This document shows, piece by piece, positions 49,961 to 58,105 of a DNA stretch of 64,000 nt (positions within the stretch are counted from its first letter, which is position 1; every line of letters starts with the position of its first letter). Made by a program: the position numbers and the translations under genes. The notes under the pieces are model-generated. The model ran no database searches, had not been told where the DNA came from, and was given only the letters and a program-made list of their open reading frames with translations. The stretch covers positions 1,552,874 through 1,616,873 of the forward strand of contig NZ_JAHVHV010000001.1 in the NCBI RefSeq assembly GCF_019802085.1, written 5' to 3'. The DNA is from Ferrimonas balearica. GTDB lineage: Bacteria > Pseudomonadota > Gammaproteobacteria > Enterobacterales > Shewanellaceae.

Positions 49961-52087
49961 TTAGAGGCGCTCGGGAATGGTGAGGCCGAAGCTGTGCCAG
50001 AGGAAGGCGTAGATGTCCCGCTGCTCGGCGATGCGCATCGCCGTGGGCTTACCGGCGCCGTGGCCGGCATTGTGCTCGATGCGGGCGAAGATCGGCGCTT
50101 CGCCGGTCTGCGCCGCCTGCATCGCTGCGGTGAACTTGTAGCTGTGAGCCGGCACCACGCGGTCATCGTGATCCGCGGTCATCACCATGGTGGCCGGGTA
50201 GGCCCGTTCGGTGACGTTGTGGTAGGGGGAGTAGGCCCGCAGGAAGGCAAAATCCTCCGCCACATCGGCGCTGCCGTACTCCGGTACCCAGGCCCAGCCG
50301 ATGGTGAACTTGTGGTAGCGCAGCATGTCCAGCACCCCCACCGCCGGCAACACGGCGGCAAACAGCTCGGGACGCTGGGTCAGGGCAGCGCCCATCAGCA
50401 GACCGCCGTTGGAGCGGCCATAGGCCCCCATGCGTTCGCTGCGGGTGTAGCCCTCGGCAATGAGGTACTCCGCCGCGGCGTAGTAGTCATCAAACACGTT
50501 CTGCTTGTTGTCCCGCATGCCGCCCTGGTGCCAGTGCAGGCCGTACTCACCGCCGCCGCGCAGGTTGGGCACCGCGTAGACGCCGCCCATGTCCAGCCAG
50601 GCGATGGTGGCCGGCGAGAAACGGGGGGTCACCGAGATGTTGAAGCCGCCGTAGGCGTACAGCAAGGTGGGGTTGTCGCCGTTCTTCTCCAGGCCCTTCT
50701 TGTAGGTGATGAGCATGGGCACACGAGTGCCATCCTTGCTCTGGTAGAACACCTGCTCGGAGACGTACTGCTCCGGGTCGAAGGCCACCTGGGGCAGTCG
50801 GTGGGCAGCCACCTGGGGTCCGTCGAAGTCGTATCGGTAGACCCCGGCCGGGTGGATGGTGGAGTTGAAGGAGAAGTAGAGGCTCTTATCGGTGCGACGC
50901 CCTTGCAGGCCCACCACTCGACCGGCGCCGGGCAGCGCCAGCTCATGACGGGCTTCGCCGTTCAGTGAGTACACCCTTACATTCGCCAGCACATCTTTCA
51001 GGCGCACCACCACGAACTGGTCGTTCACCAGCTTGACGCTGTCGATGGGGTAGTCGCTTTCGGCAACCAGGGTCTGCCATTGCTCGGGCTTCTGGCGGTC
51101 GATGGCCACGATGCGGCCATTGGGGGCATCCAGGTCGGTCTTGAAGTAGTAACGGTCACCGTCGTTGCCCAGGAAGCTGAACTCGGCAATGAGCTCCTCC
51201 ACCAGGGGGGTGACCTGGCCGCTGTCCAGATCCAGGAAGAACACCCGGTTGCGTCGGTCGGTGCCCTGCCAGCCGCTGATCACCAGGGTGCGACCGTCGT
51301 CGGACAGCTGGGGAGCAAAACCCCACTCCGGCTGGTCGGGACGCTCAAACACCAGCTTATCCTTGGACTGGGGATCGCCGATGCGGTGGTAGTAGAGCTT
51401 CTGGAAGTGGTTCACCTCCTCGAGCTTGTTGCCCCCCTTGGGGGCGTCGTAGCGGGCGTACCAAACCCCCTGCCCGGCTTTGTCCCATTGCGGCGTGGAG
51501 AACTTGATCCACTCCAGGGGCTCTCCCAGGGTCTCACCGCTGGTGATGTCGACAAACTGCCAGCGCTGCCAGTCGGAACCGGACTCGGACAGGCCGTACC
51601 CCAGAATGTTGCCGTCGGGGCTGACCGAGACGCCGCTCAAGGCCACGGTGCCGGCATCAGAGAGCGTGTTGGGGTCCAGCAGTACCCGCGCCTCGGTGCC
51701 GGGCTTGTCCACCACGTAGAGCACCGACTGGCTTTGCAGGCCGTCGTTGCGGAAGAAGAACTCGCGATCGCCCCGGAACCAGGGCGCGCCCACTTTTTCG
51801 TAGTTCCACAGCTCGCTGATCCGCGCTTCAATCACCTCGCGGTTGTCGATGGCCGCCAGCTGCGCCTCACCAAACTGCCGCTGGGACTCCACCCAGACCT
51901 GGGTGTCGCTGTGTTGCGGGTCCTCCAGGTAGCGGTAGGGATCCGCCACTGCCTGACCGTGCAACTGGTCCACCACGTTCACCGTGGGGCTGACCGGCGC
52001 CGAAGGCGGCGCCACCTGGCACCCGGCCAGGACTCCGGTAAAGATCAATGCCCCGGCCAGCGTCCGGCGCGTCATCACACTGTGCAT
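49961..52087 (-). CDS. Prolyl oligopeptidase family (S9A) lipoprotein
   Basis: This serine peptidase cleaves short peptides after proline. The 708-residue protein has a lipoprotein signal (LIFTGVLAGC, Cys about 22), so it is probably anchored in the cell envelope. An N-terminal beta-propeller region is followed by the catalytic domain: TLLYAYGGFNISVTPRFSP, the Ser in YGRSNGG, the Asp in TADHDDRVVPAHSYKF and the His near NAGHGAGKP. All triad residues are seen. A weak promoter (TTGATT/TAGAGT, 52159-52130, 18-base spacing) lies upstream. Confidence 0.94.
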   Translation of the reverse strand: MHSVMTRRTLAGALIFTGVLAGCQVAPPSAPVSPTVNVVDQLHGQAVADPYRYLEDPQHSDTQVWVESQRQFGEAQLAAIDNREVIEARISELWNYEKVGAPWFRGDREFFFRNDGLQSQSVLYVVDKPGTEARVLLDPNTLSDAGTVALSGVSVSPDGNILGYGLSESGSDWQRWQFVDITSGETLGEPLEWIKFSTPQWDKAGQGVWYARYDAPKGGNKLEEVNHFQKLYYHRIGDPQSKDKLVFERPDQPEWGFAPQLSDDGRTLVISGWQGTDRRNRVFFLDLDSGQVTPLVEELIAEFSFLGNDGDRYYFKTDLDAPNGRIVAIDRQKPEQWQTLVAESDYPIDSVKLVNDQFVVVRLKDVLANVRVYSLNGEARHELALPGAGRVVGLQGRRTDKSLYFSFNSTIHPAGVYRYDFDGPQVAAHRLPQVAFDPEQYVSEQVFYQSKDGTRVPMLITYKKGLEKNGDNPTLLYAYGGFNISVTPRFSPATIAWLDMGGVYAVPNLRGGGEYGLHWHQGGMRDNKQNVFDDYYAAAEYLIAEGYTRSERMGAYGRSNGGLLMGAALTQRPELFAAVLPAVGVLDMLRYHKFTIGWAWVPEYGSADVAEDFAFLRAYSPYHNVTERAYPATMVMTADHDDRVVPAHSYKFTAAMQAAQTGEAPIFARIEHNAGHGAGKPTAMRIAEQRDIYAFLWHSFGLTIPERL

Positions 52088-52129
52088 GGTGATACTGCTC
52101 CCTGTGTTGTCTTTGTGTTAATTGCCGCC

Positions 52130-52159
52130 ACTCTACCGAGGTGCGATGGCCGCAATCAA
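52130..52159 (-). promoter_or_regulatory. Candidate promoter of the prolyl oligopeptidase gene
   Basis: TTGATT (52159-52154) and TAGAGT (52135-52130) on the minus strand are 18 bases apart, about 45 bases from the start codon. Between 52160 and 52380 nothing else stands out. Confidence 0.35.
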
Positions 52160-52382
52160 CTCGCCGCCGACTGGGCACGATGTGAATGACACAGATTTTT
52201 TAACCCTGATCACAATGGGGCAATGAACACAAAGCGAACAGGCCAGGGGCAATATCTCGAATGAAATCGCTTCACGATGGGATTAATGACAGTATGACTT
52301 CGGTTTTACCGACCCAATACGGCGCTGAGCCCACACCAACCTTGGATTAGTTTTTTTAGGTCTAAAATCGAAATTTTCTAGT

Positions 52383-52411
52383 TTGATGGTGGGGCACCGT
52401 GTCCCTAAAAT
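52383..52411 (+). promoter_or_regulatory. Strong sigma-70 promoter of a candidate small RNA
   Basis: TTGATG (52383-52388) and TAAAAT (52406-52411) are exactly 17 bases apart. The 30 bases upstream are A/T-rich with A- and T-tracts (52349-52382), like an UP element. A start near 52417-52418 coincides with the base of the first hairpin of the predicted RNA. Confidence 0.7.
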
Positions 52412-52417
52412 GGCCCC

Positions 52418-52573
52418 TGTTTTCGGAACAGTCCGACTGCAAAGTCGCCCAAATCCGACGTTGACGAAGATTAAGCAGTTTCGTCAATGTTCCCTGGTTC
52501 TTTTGCTTAACTTCCTTCTTAGATTGTTGATTGCATTCAATCTTACCCGCTGAGTTTCAGCGGGTTTTTTTTT
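52418..52573 (+). ncRNA. Candidate structured small RNA, about 155 nt
   Basis: Between a strong promoter and a strong terminator I find no credible protein. The longest ATG-started peptide of note is 7 codons (52489). The sequence instead forms a series of hairpins: CTGTT-TTCGG-AACAG (52417-52431); CGACT-GCAA-AGTCG with a GNRA loop (52434-52447); TTGACGAA/TTCGTCAA, 8 perfect pairs (52461-52468 and 52480-52487); GATTG-CATT-CAATC (52529-52542); and the terminator. A pyrimidine-rich, unpaired stretch (52488-52520) could be the pairing region. I do not recognise the family. It is convergent with the flagellar operon end. Confidence 0.6.
52545..52573 (+). terminator. Rho-independent terminator of the candidate small RNA
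   Basis: ACCCGCTGA-GTT-TCAGCGGGT, 9 perfect base pairs, followed by eight further T. One of the strongest terminators in the window. Confidence 0.95.
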
Positions 52574-52591
52574 GCCTGCGCGGCGGCCAAC

Positions 52592-52618
52592 AAAAAACGC
52601 ACGCCGAAGCGTGCGTTG
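52592..52618 (-). terminator. Terminator of the lateral flagellar operon
   Basis: On the minus strand AACGCACGC-TTCG-GCGTGCGTT is followed by a run of T (plus-strand A-run 52592-52597), 17 bases after the stop codon of the 94-residue gene. It marks the end of the flagellar transcript. Confidence 0.88.
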
Positions 52619-52634
52619 GTCTCAAGGCGCCCGG

Positions 52635-52919
52635 TTACTGAAACAGAAACACGTAGCCGAGCAGCACGAAGGAGGCGACCACGGCGAACACCACCGGGTA
52701 GAGCAGGTAGCCGTCACTGGCCCGGCGCGCGCGGTAGAAGCACAGTTTCATCAGCAGCACGTTGTACCCCACCATCAGCAGCGCCAGCGCGCTGCCATAC
52801 ACAAAGCTCAGTGAATCGATGAACAGGGCGATGCCGCCAAGCAGCAACCAGTCGCCAACGATCAGGTAGAGAAAGAATTTCTGCAGGCGGTCCGGCCCGT
52901 ATCGTTGAAATGTCGTCAC
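52635..52919 (-). CDS. Small three-helix membrane protein at the end of the lateral flagellar operon
   Basis: A 94-residue protein with three predicted membrane spans (FFLYLIVGDWLLLGGIALFI; FVYGSALALLMVGYNVLLM; LLYPVVFAVVASFVLLGYVF) and short basic connectors. I do not recognise a family. GTG 52919 follows the PilZ gene by 9 bases, and the AAGGA at the PilZ stop codon (TTAAGGA) serves as its Shine-Dalgarno, so it is surely co-expressed. Context suggests a motility accessory or partner of the PilZ protein, but no function is shown. Confidence 0.75.
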   Translation of the reverse strand: MTTFQRYGPDRLQKFFLYLIVGDWLLLGGIALFIDSLSFVYGSALALLMVGYNVLLMKLCFYRARRASDGYLLYPVVFAVVASFVLLGYVFLFQ

Positions 52920-52928
52920 GCTGTGTCC

Positions 52929-53324
52929 TTAACGCTTCTTTAAGCGGCTGATGGCCGCAAAGAGTTCCAGTAGCTGTTCCTGCTCCACCTGCTCCCAGCG
53001 CAAACCGTAGAAATGCAGTGCGCCATTGATGGCGGATTTTCGCACCACCCTGCAGGGCAGCGACAACCCGCCCAGCTCCAGGTGGACGCTGTCCCCCAGT
53101 GACATCGGGGCGGCACTGAGCAGGCCGCATCCCCCTTCACTGACGTCCTTCATCGAGCCGGGCCCCAGCACCTTGTCCCGCAGCCAATGGCGACGCACCA
53201 GGCGGGCTGAGATCCCGTCGCAGGCCAGGGGCAAAGGCTGGCTGGGATCCTCCCTCAGGGTGAACCTGGGGTGCTCCCGGCGGTTTTTCTCTTCCAGTTC
53301 CAGTTCCGTCGGTTGATCGCTCAT
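52929..53324 (-). CDS. PilZ-domain (c-di-GMP binding) protein
   Basis: A 131-residue protein that looks like a PilZ receptor. It has an RREHPRF-type arginine motif at about 17-23 (the RxxxR part) and DVSEGGCGL near residue 61 (the D/NxSxxG part). These bind cyclic di-GMP. There is no YcgR N-terminal domain. ATG 53324 lies two bases after the motB stop (TGAGCATG), with GGGGAG upstream. Placement after motA/motB suggests a c-di-GMP-dependent brake or stator regulator for this flagellum. Confidence 0.82.
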   Translation of the reverse strand: MSDQPTELELEEKNRREHPRFTLREDPSQPLPLACDGISARLVRRHWLRDKVLGPGSMKDVSEGGCGLLSAAPMSLGDSVHLELGGLSLPCRVVRKSAINGALHFYGLRWEQVEQEQLLELFAAISRLKKR

Positions 53325-53326
53325 GC

Positions 53327-54307
53327 TCACTCCCCGTCGTAACGGCCGCGGGGCTGGTTCGCCTGGGCTTCCTCGGCGGCCAGGGGCACGCTCTGGCCGG
53401 AGTGCACGCCGAACAGTCCCCGCAGGTCCTGCTCCGCCCGGGTGGTGAGGATCATCAGCTCAATGCGCCGGTTGGCGCTGGAGCGCGGATCCTCGGGCTC
53501 CACCGGCACCTGGTCGGCCATGCCCACCACTTTGAAGAACTGGTGACGGCCGACGCCACCGTACTCCAGGGCCCGGCGTGCCTCCAGGGCCCGCTGGCTG
53601 GAGAGCTCCCAGTTGCTGTTCTCTCGACTGCTGAAGTTGGTCGAGTCGGTATGACCGGACACCATAAGGGGGTTTTTCACCTGGTAAAGAAGGGGCGCCA
53701 GGGCAAACATCAAATCTTCGAAATAGGGGGTCATGCGACTGCTGCCCCGGGCAAACATGAACTGCTTGAGGTTGTCGCGGATCAGGATCTTAAGCCCCTG
53801 GGGCACCACCTGGACCGCCACGTTATCGGCGATGTCCGACTGGCTGATCACCCGCTCCACCTCGCGGGCCAACACCTCCAGCTGGGCCTGGGTTTCCACC
53901 GGCCCCGGCAGCAAGCTGGTCAGGCTGTCGCCCTGCCCCGCCGCGGCACCGCGGTCCCCCTTGGGGATCTGATTGACCATCGCCGGACCGGCACGGTCCA
54001 CCCCGGTGCCCTTGGCGGGCATCACCGCTTCGTTGATGGAGAGGCTGCCGTCCAGATCCAGGATGTGGGGCCGACTGGTGTCCCGGCTCTCGCTGGGATC
54101 GTCCAGCACGTTCTCGCCGGTCAGGGCGTGAACGATGGAGGCCCGCTCCTGCTGATCCGCCACCTGCACCAGCCAGAGCACCAGGAACAGGGCCATCATC
54201 GCCAGGGTAAAGTCGGCGAACGCCACTTTCCAGGCGCCGCTGGTCTTGGCCGGCGGCGCACTGGTCGGTCGGCTGCGAAACACCACGGTTTCCTTACCCA
54301 GGGTCAT
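53327..54307 (-). CDS. motB: Lateral-type flagellar stator protein MotB (LafU)
   Basis: MotB is the peptidoglycan-anchored stator subunit. The 326 residues contain one span with the ion-binding Asp in WKVAFADFTLAMMALFLVLWL and a linker/plug. The OmpA-like peptidoglycan domain follows (LKQFMFARGSSRMTPYFEDLMFALAPLL; SGHTDSTNFSSRENSNWELSSQRALEARRAL; ANRRIELMILT). Sequence and context match LafU of lateral flagella, usually proton-driven. Start and stop overlap motA (TAATG) and the PilZ gene region. Confidence 0.93.
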   Translation of the reverse strand: MTLGKETVVFRSRPTSAPPAKTSGAWKVAFADFTLAMMALFLVLWLVQVADQQERASIVHALTGENVLDDPSESRDTSRPHILDLDGSLSINEAVMPAKGTGVDRAGPAMVNQIPKGDRGAAAGQGDSLTSLLPGPVETQAQLEVLAREVERVISQSDIADNVAVQVVPQGLKILIRDNLKQFMFARGSSRMTPYFEDLMFALAPLLYQVKNPLMVSGHTDSTNFSSRENSNWELSSQRALEARRALEYGGVGRHQFFKVVGMADQVPVEPEDPRSSANRRIELMILTTRAEQDLRGLFGVHSGQSVPLAAEEAQANQPRGRYDGE

Positions 54308-55164
54308 TACTGCTGCTCCTCAGCCAGGTAGCGCTCCAGTTGCAGGAAGGTCGGCCGGTTCTCCTCCTGGATCATCCGGCGGCCGGCGTCCAGGGCCAGC
54401 AACGGCTGCTTGCCGGAGAGCTGGGCCACCAGGATTGCCTTGGCACACTGCAACTGGGCGATCTTGCGGTCGATCAGATGGTGCATGGCGGAGGCTGCCG
54501 GCTCAAACAGGCAGTAACAGGCAAACACCCCCATAAAGGTGCCCACCAGGGCTGCGGCCACGTGCACGCCAATCATGGTCAGGGGGCCATCGATGGCGCC
54601 CATGGTGATGATGATCCCCATCACCGCCGCCAGGATCCCGAACCCGGGCAGTGCCTCACCGGTACGGTGCATGGCGTGGGAGGGGCGCATGCGGTCCACC
54701 TGCAGGCGGTGGATCTCCTCCTCCATCAGGTGCTGGAACTCGTGGGCCTGAAGCTTGCCCATGGATTGCAGGCGCAGGTTGTCCACCAGGAAGTTGAGCA
54801 GCATCGGCTGGCGCAGCACCGAGGGGTAGGTCAGGAAGATGGAGCTTTCGAACGGCTTCTCGATGTGTTCGTCCAGGATCTTGAGGCCGTTGAGCTGGAT
54901 TTGCACCATCAGGGTGTTCATCAGGCCAAACAGCTGGGGGTAGAGTTCGGGGTCCTCCTTCTCACTGGAGACGATCTCCCGAAGCTGGCCCAGGGTGTCT
55001 TTGAGCACCGAAGAGGGGTTGGAGATGATGTAGGCGCCGATGGCGGCCCCGAGAACGATGATGATCTCCGCCGGCTGCCACAGGGCCGGCAGGTGCCCGC
55101 TGGCCAGTACAAAGCCGCCAAACACCGATGCCACAACAATGATGAGGCCGAAAAACTTGAGCAT
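54307..55164 (-). CDS. motA: Lateral-type flagellar stator protein MotA (LafT)
   Basis: MotA is the channel-forming stator subunit. The 285 residues have four spans (FFGLIIVVASVFGGFVLAS; AEIIIVLGAAIGAYIIS; GILAAVMGIIITMGAI; VHVAAALVGTFMGVFACYCLF). The large cytoplasmic loop has the charged residues (RQPMLLNFLVDNLRLQSMGKLQ) that contact FliG. PGFGILAAVMGI holds the conserved Pro. Its stop overlaps the motB start by one base. Confidence 0.93.
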   Translation of the reverse strand: MLKFFGLIIVVASVFGGFVLASGHLPALWQPAEIIIVLGAAIGAYIISNPSSVLKDTLGQLREIVSSEKEDPELYPQLFGLMNTLMVQIQLNGLKILDEHIEKPFESSIFLTYPSVLRQPMLLNFLVDNLRLQSMGKLQAHEFQHLMEEEIHRLQVDRMRPSHAMHRTGEALPGFGILAAVMGIIITMGAIDGPLTMIGVHVAAALVGTFMGVFACYCLFEPAASAMHHLIDRKIAQLQCAKAILVAQLSGKQPLLALDAGRRMIQEENRPTFLQLERYLAEEQQ

Positions 55165-55173
55165 GGGGTTTCC

Positions 55174-55902
55174 TTACTGGTCTCGTTCCCAATCCTGGTA
55201 GATCGCCTTGAGCTGCTTCACCGCATGCTTGTGCAGCTGGCAGATCCGGGACTCGGTCAGCCCCAGGGTCAGGGCGATCTCTTTAAGGTTCAGTTCGTGT
55301 TGGTAGTAGAGGGAGAGCACCAGCTGCTCCCGCTGGTTGAGCTTGGCCAGGGCCGTGGCCAGGGTGCGCTCCTTCTGGAAGCGCTCGGTCTCGTTGCCCT
55401 CATGTTCGAAGGCGCCACCCGCCCCGAGCAGTTCATCGAGGCTCTGCAGGGACTCCGCCTGACTGGCGTACAATCGCTCCCGGTACTGCTCGATGGAGAG
55501 ATCCAGCGCATTGGCCACTTCGTTGTCCTGGGGGGGACGCCCCAGCTCCCGGGTCAGTCGACGCACGGTGTCGTTGAGCTCGTGAGATTGCTGGCGCAGT
55601 TGTCGGGGCCGCCAGTCCTGGCGACGCAGCTCGTCGAGGATCGCGCCCCGCACCCGCATGCCGGCGAAGGCGATAAAGCCGTTGTCCGGCTCTCCGGGGT
55701 AGCGGCGCAAGGCATCAAGCAGGGCCATCAGGCCGATCTGCTCCATGTCCTCCGGCCCCATCATGGGCCCGCAGTGACTGCGCAGCTGCCCCATGGCCCG
55801 CTTCACCAGGGGCAGATACTGGCGCAGGTAGTGGCTTTCGTCGTGTGCCCGGGCCGCCGGCGGTGACACCGGCTCCTGATAGGCGTGTTCGGTTTGCAGC
55901 AT
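55174..55902 (-). CDS. fliA: Flagellar sigma factor FliA (LafS-type sigma-28)
   Basis: This sigma-28 factor drives late genes such as flagellin. The 242 residues have region 2 (YLPLVKRAMGQLRSHCGP, EDMEQIGLMALLDALRRY, FIAFAGMRVRGAILDELRRQDW) and region 3. Region 4 carries the helix-turn-helix LNLKEIALTLGLTESRICQLHKHAVKQL. Because the gene lies inside the lateral cluster between fliL and motA, it is the lateral-specific LafS rather than the polar FliA. Confidence 0.93.
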   Translation of the reverse strand: MLQTEHAYQEPVSPPAARAHDESHYLRQYLPLVKRAMGQLRSHCGPMMGPEDMEQIGLMALLDALRRYPGEPDNGFIAFAGMRVRGAILDELRRQDWRPRQLRQQSHELNDTVRRLTRELGRPPQDNEVANALDLSIEQYRERLYASQAESLQSLDELLGAGGAFEHEGNETERFQKERTLATALAKLNQREQLVLSLYYQHELNLKEIALTLGLTESRICQLHKHAVKQLKAIYQDWERDQ

Positions 55903-55911
55903 GGCCCGTCC

Positions 55912-56367
55912 TTATTGCACAACCAGTCGAGTGAAGAGCACCTCGTCGATCTCCGAGGGGTAACTGTTCTTGGTCAGGGTCTCCCGCAGCAGGGTTTTGA
56001 CCTCGTCCTGCAAGCCATTGAGATCCTTAAGCTGACTCAGCTCCTCGAACTGCTTCTTGGAGAACAGGTGCATCAGGGCGTTGCGCACCAAGGGTTCGGC
56101 GTCGCTGAGCACCTCGCCGAAGCTGTCCGAGGGGCTCTTGATCGCCAGCTCCAGTTGCACGTAGTGCTGGTACTGTTCACCGGGCACGCTGATGACGAAG
56201 CGATCGAGCTTGTGGAAATGGGCCGCGCCCTGCACATAGCTGGGGGCATCCTCCGGCTGCCACCACTGGGCGGTCTGGGTGCCGGCCCAGTAGCTCGCCA
56301 GGGAGGCGGCCATCAGGATCACCAGGCTGCGAGAGAGGGCTCGGCGGTTCGTCCCTTGAGGTTGCAT
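55912..56367 (-). CDS. fliL: FliL-family flagellar basal-body protein (LafF)
   Basis: A 151-residue protein with one N-terminal membrane span (SLVILMAASLASYWAGTQTA) and a periplasmic FliL-like domain ending EIDEVLFTRLVVQ, the typical C-terminus. FliL supports the stators and flagellar rod. Similarity is moderate, but the place between fliK and fliA matches lafF. Confidence 0.82.
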   Translation of the reverse strand: MQPQGTNRRALSRSLVILMAASLASYWAGTQTAQWWQPEDAPSYVQGAAHFHKLDRFVISVPGEQYQHYVQLELAIKSPSDSFGEVLSDAEPLVRNALMHLFSKKQFEELSQLKDLNGLQDEVKTLLRETLTKNSYPSEIDEVLFTRLVVQ

Positions 56368-56381
56368 ATCACTCTCCTGCC

Positions 56382-57377
56382 CTAGGCCAGGGCATCAATC
56401 AGGTTGTTATGGTTCTCGGCCTCGACCGGGCCGATTGCGGCGGCGGCCACTTGGGTCACCCCCTCAGCGCGTCGCTCCTCGTAGGGGGAGCGCTTGCCCT
56501 CCCCCTCCTGGCCCACCTCCACGTCGACGCTGCCGCCGTGGTGCTGGCCCAATTCATCCCGCAGGCGTTCGGCGCCGCTTTGCAGGGCTTCACGCACCGT
56601 CGGGTTGGCGGCATTGAGCTGGACCACCAGGCGCTCGCCCTCCATCCGCACGTTCAGTTCGATGCGCCCCAGTTCCGGCGGATCCAACCGAAGCTCGGCA
56701 GACTTGATCTGCTGCTCAAACTGGAAGCGCAGCTGGTCACGCAGGGGGCTGAGCATCTCCCGGGCCCAGTGCTGATGCTCGCTGGGCAGGCTCATCGGCC
56801 CCCACTGGTGGGTGGGTTTGGTGGGGCTGGCCAGCTGGCTCAACTGGAACTGAGCCTGGGTAGCGCTGCCCTGGGCCTCCAGAGGACGCAGCTCCGCCAC
56901 CGCCTCGGCGCTGGCCAGGGCCACCCGACTCTGTCCGGGATTGAGCAGAGCGGTGTTGCCCAGGCGCGCCATCGGCTCGGGGGTCAAAGTGACGCGAGTG
57001 GACTGAACCCCATCAACCGTTGCGGCCTGGGTCGCCAGGGCAGCTTGCTGCGGACTCTGGGGTGCGCCAGCTTCGAGGCGCGGTAACACCTGGGGTGGCC
57101 GCCCTTCGACGGCCTGGGCTTGGCTTAGGGCCTGCGCCTCGGCCGTGGCGGCCATGGGCGCCAGCGGCTGCGAGCGACTGCCGCCCTCCTGCCCCGGCTG
57201 GGGCAGTGTTGCTACCGCCTGAACCGGAACCGGCTGACCCGGTTGGGGTTGGCTTGTCGTCAGGGGCATCAGCTGACCAAAGCCCTCTGTGAGCCCCTCT
57301 TCACCGTCCAGAGGTTGGCCGGTGATGGGGTCCGTTGGCGTCCTGCCCTGGGGGGCCTGCATCGCGGTGATCTGCAC
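56382..57377 (-). CDS. fliK: Flagellar hook-length control protein FliK (LafE)
   Basis: FliK sets hook length and switches export specificity. The 331-residue protein has a long Gln/Pro/Ala-rich N-terminal part and the conserved Flg_hook domain near residues 205-290 (LSPLRDQLRFQFEQQIKSAELRLDPPELGRIELNVRMEGERLVVQLNA). I chose GTG 57377 because GGAG lies 8 bases upstream and it begins one base after the stop of the preceding gene. A GTG at 57389 has no Shine-Dalgarno. Confidence 0.85.
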   Translation of the reverse strand: MQITAMQAPQGRTPTDPITGQPLDGEEGLTEGFGQLMPLTTSQPQPGQPVPVQAVATLPQPGQEGGSRSQPLAPMAATAEAQALSQAQAVEGRPPQVLPRLEAGAPQSPQQAALATQAATVDGVQSTRVTLTPEPMARLGNTALLNPGQSRVALASAEAVAELRPLEAQGSATQAQFQLSQLASPTKPTHQWGPMSLPSEHQHWAREMLSPLRDQLRFQFEQQIKSAELRLDPPELGRIELNVRMEGERLVVQLNAANPTVREALQSGAERLRDELGQHHGGSVDVEVGQEGEGKRSPYEERRAEGVTQVAAAAIGPVEAENHNNLIDALA

Positions 57378-57378
57378 C

Positions 57379-57732
57379 CTAGTCTCCACTCAGTTTGGTC
57401 AGTTCGTAGGCGCTGAGGCCCTCTTTGTCCTGGCGCAGCTTCTTCATCCGCTGCTCCAGATCCTCCTGGGCGCTCACCACCTGGTGCAGCGCCTCCCGGT
57501 GGGCTTCGGCCAGGGCGCGACGGGCCTGGATCTCCCGGGGGTCATCGGTCTTCTCCGCCTGCTGAAGGCGCTGGCGCATCGCCATGTCCACCTTGCGCAG
57601 CTGGTCCCAGTCCTGCTTCTCGGCGCACTCCTTGAGCAGCACCGCCAGCTTGCTCCACTGCCGACGCAGGGCGTCGCTGCTGAGCGAAGGCCCACCCGCC
57701 TCAGTTGAGGTTTTGCCAGCCGTCTCGTACAT
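57379..57732 (-). CDS. FliT-like flagellar chaperone (LafD/LafX position)
   Basis: A 117-residue, helix-rich, soluble protein with heptad patterns (LRRQWSKLAVLLKECAEKQDWDQLRKVDMAMRQRLQQAE). Length, helical content and position between fliS and fliK match the FliT-like gene of lateral flagellar clusters, whose members chaperone the cap protein FliD. Sequence identity is not strong enough to be sure. It overlaps fliS by 32 bases. Confidence 0.65.
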   Translation of the reverse strand: MYETAGKTSTEAGGPSLSSDALRRQWSKLAVLLKECAEKQDWDQLRKVDMAMRQRLQQAEKTDDPREIQARRALAEAHREALHQVVSAQEDLEQRMKKLRQDKEGLSAYELTKLSGD

Positions 57733-58081
57733 CGCGGATCACCTTATCTACGGGTTTCAACAACGTGGCGTCGTTCTTCAAGCTGGCCTGGAACAGCTGC
57801 TGGCTGCAGTAGTCGTACAGGCGGTGCAGGTTCTGGGCGATCTCGCCGCCCTGCTCCATGTCCAACGCACTGTCCAGGCCGTGAATGATGTCGAGGCACT
57901 TGCCGATGCTGGCCCCTTTGTGCTCCACCCGCTTGGCCTCCAGGTGGCCCTCGGCGCGGGCCAGCTCGTCCAATAGGCCATCGAGCAGCATCCGCACCAG
58001 CTCGTGCTGGTTGGCAGCGGCGGCCCGGGCATCCACGTTGGTGTGCTTGTAGGCATCGAAAGGGGATTGTTCTGTAAGCAT
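57701..58081 (-). CDS. fliS: Flagellin chaperone FliS (LafC)
   Basis: FliS binds newly made flagellin and prevents its assembly in the cytosol. The 126-residue helical protein has AYKHTNVDARAAAANQHELVRMLLDGLLDEL and GKCLDIIHGLDSALDMEQGGEIAQNLHRLYDYCSQQL, the FliS core. It starts 25 bases after fliD. Confidence 0.92.
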   Translation of the reverse strand: MLTEQSPFDAYKHTNVDARAAAANQHELVRMLLDGLLDELARAEGHLEAKRVEHKGASIGKCLDIIHGLDSALDMEQGGEIAQNLHRLYDYCSQQLFQASLKNDATLLKPVDKVIRDVRDGWQNLN

Positions 58082-58105
58082 CGGATTCTCGACTTAGTCG
58101 TTGTT

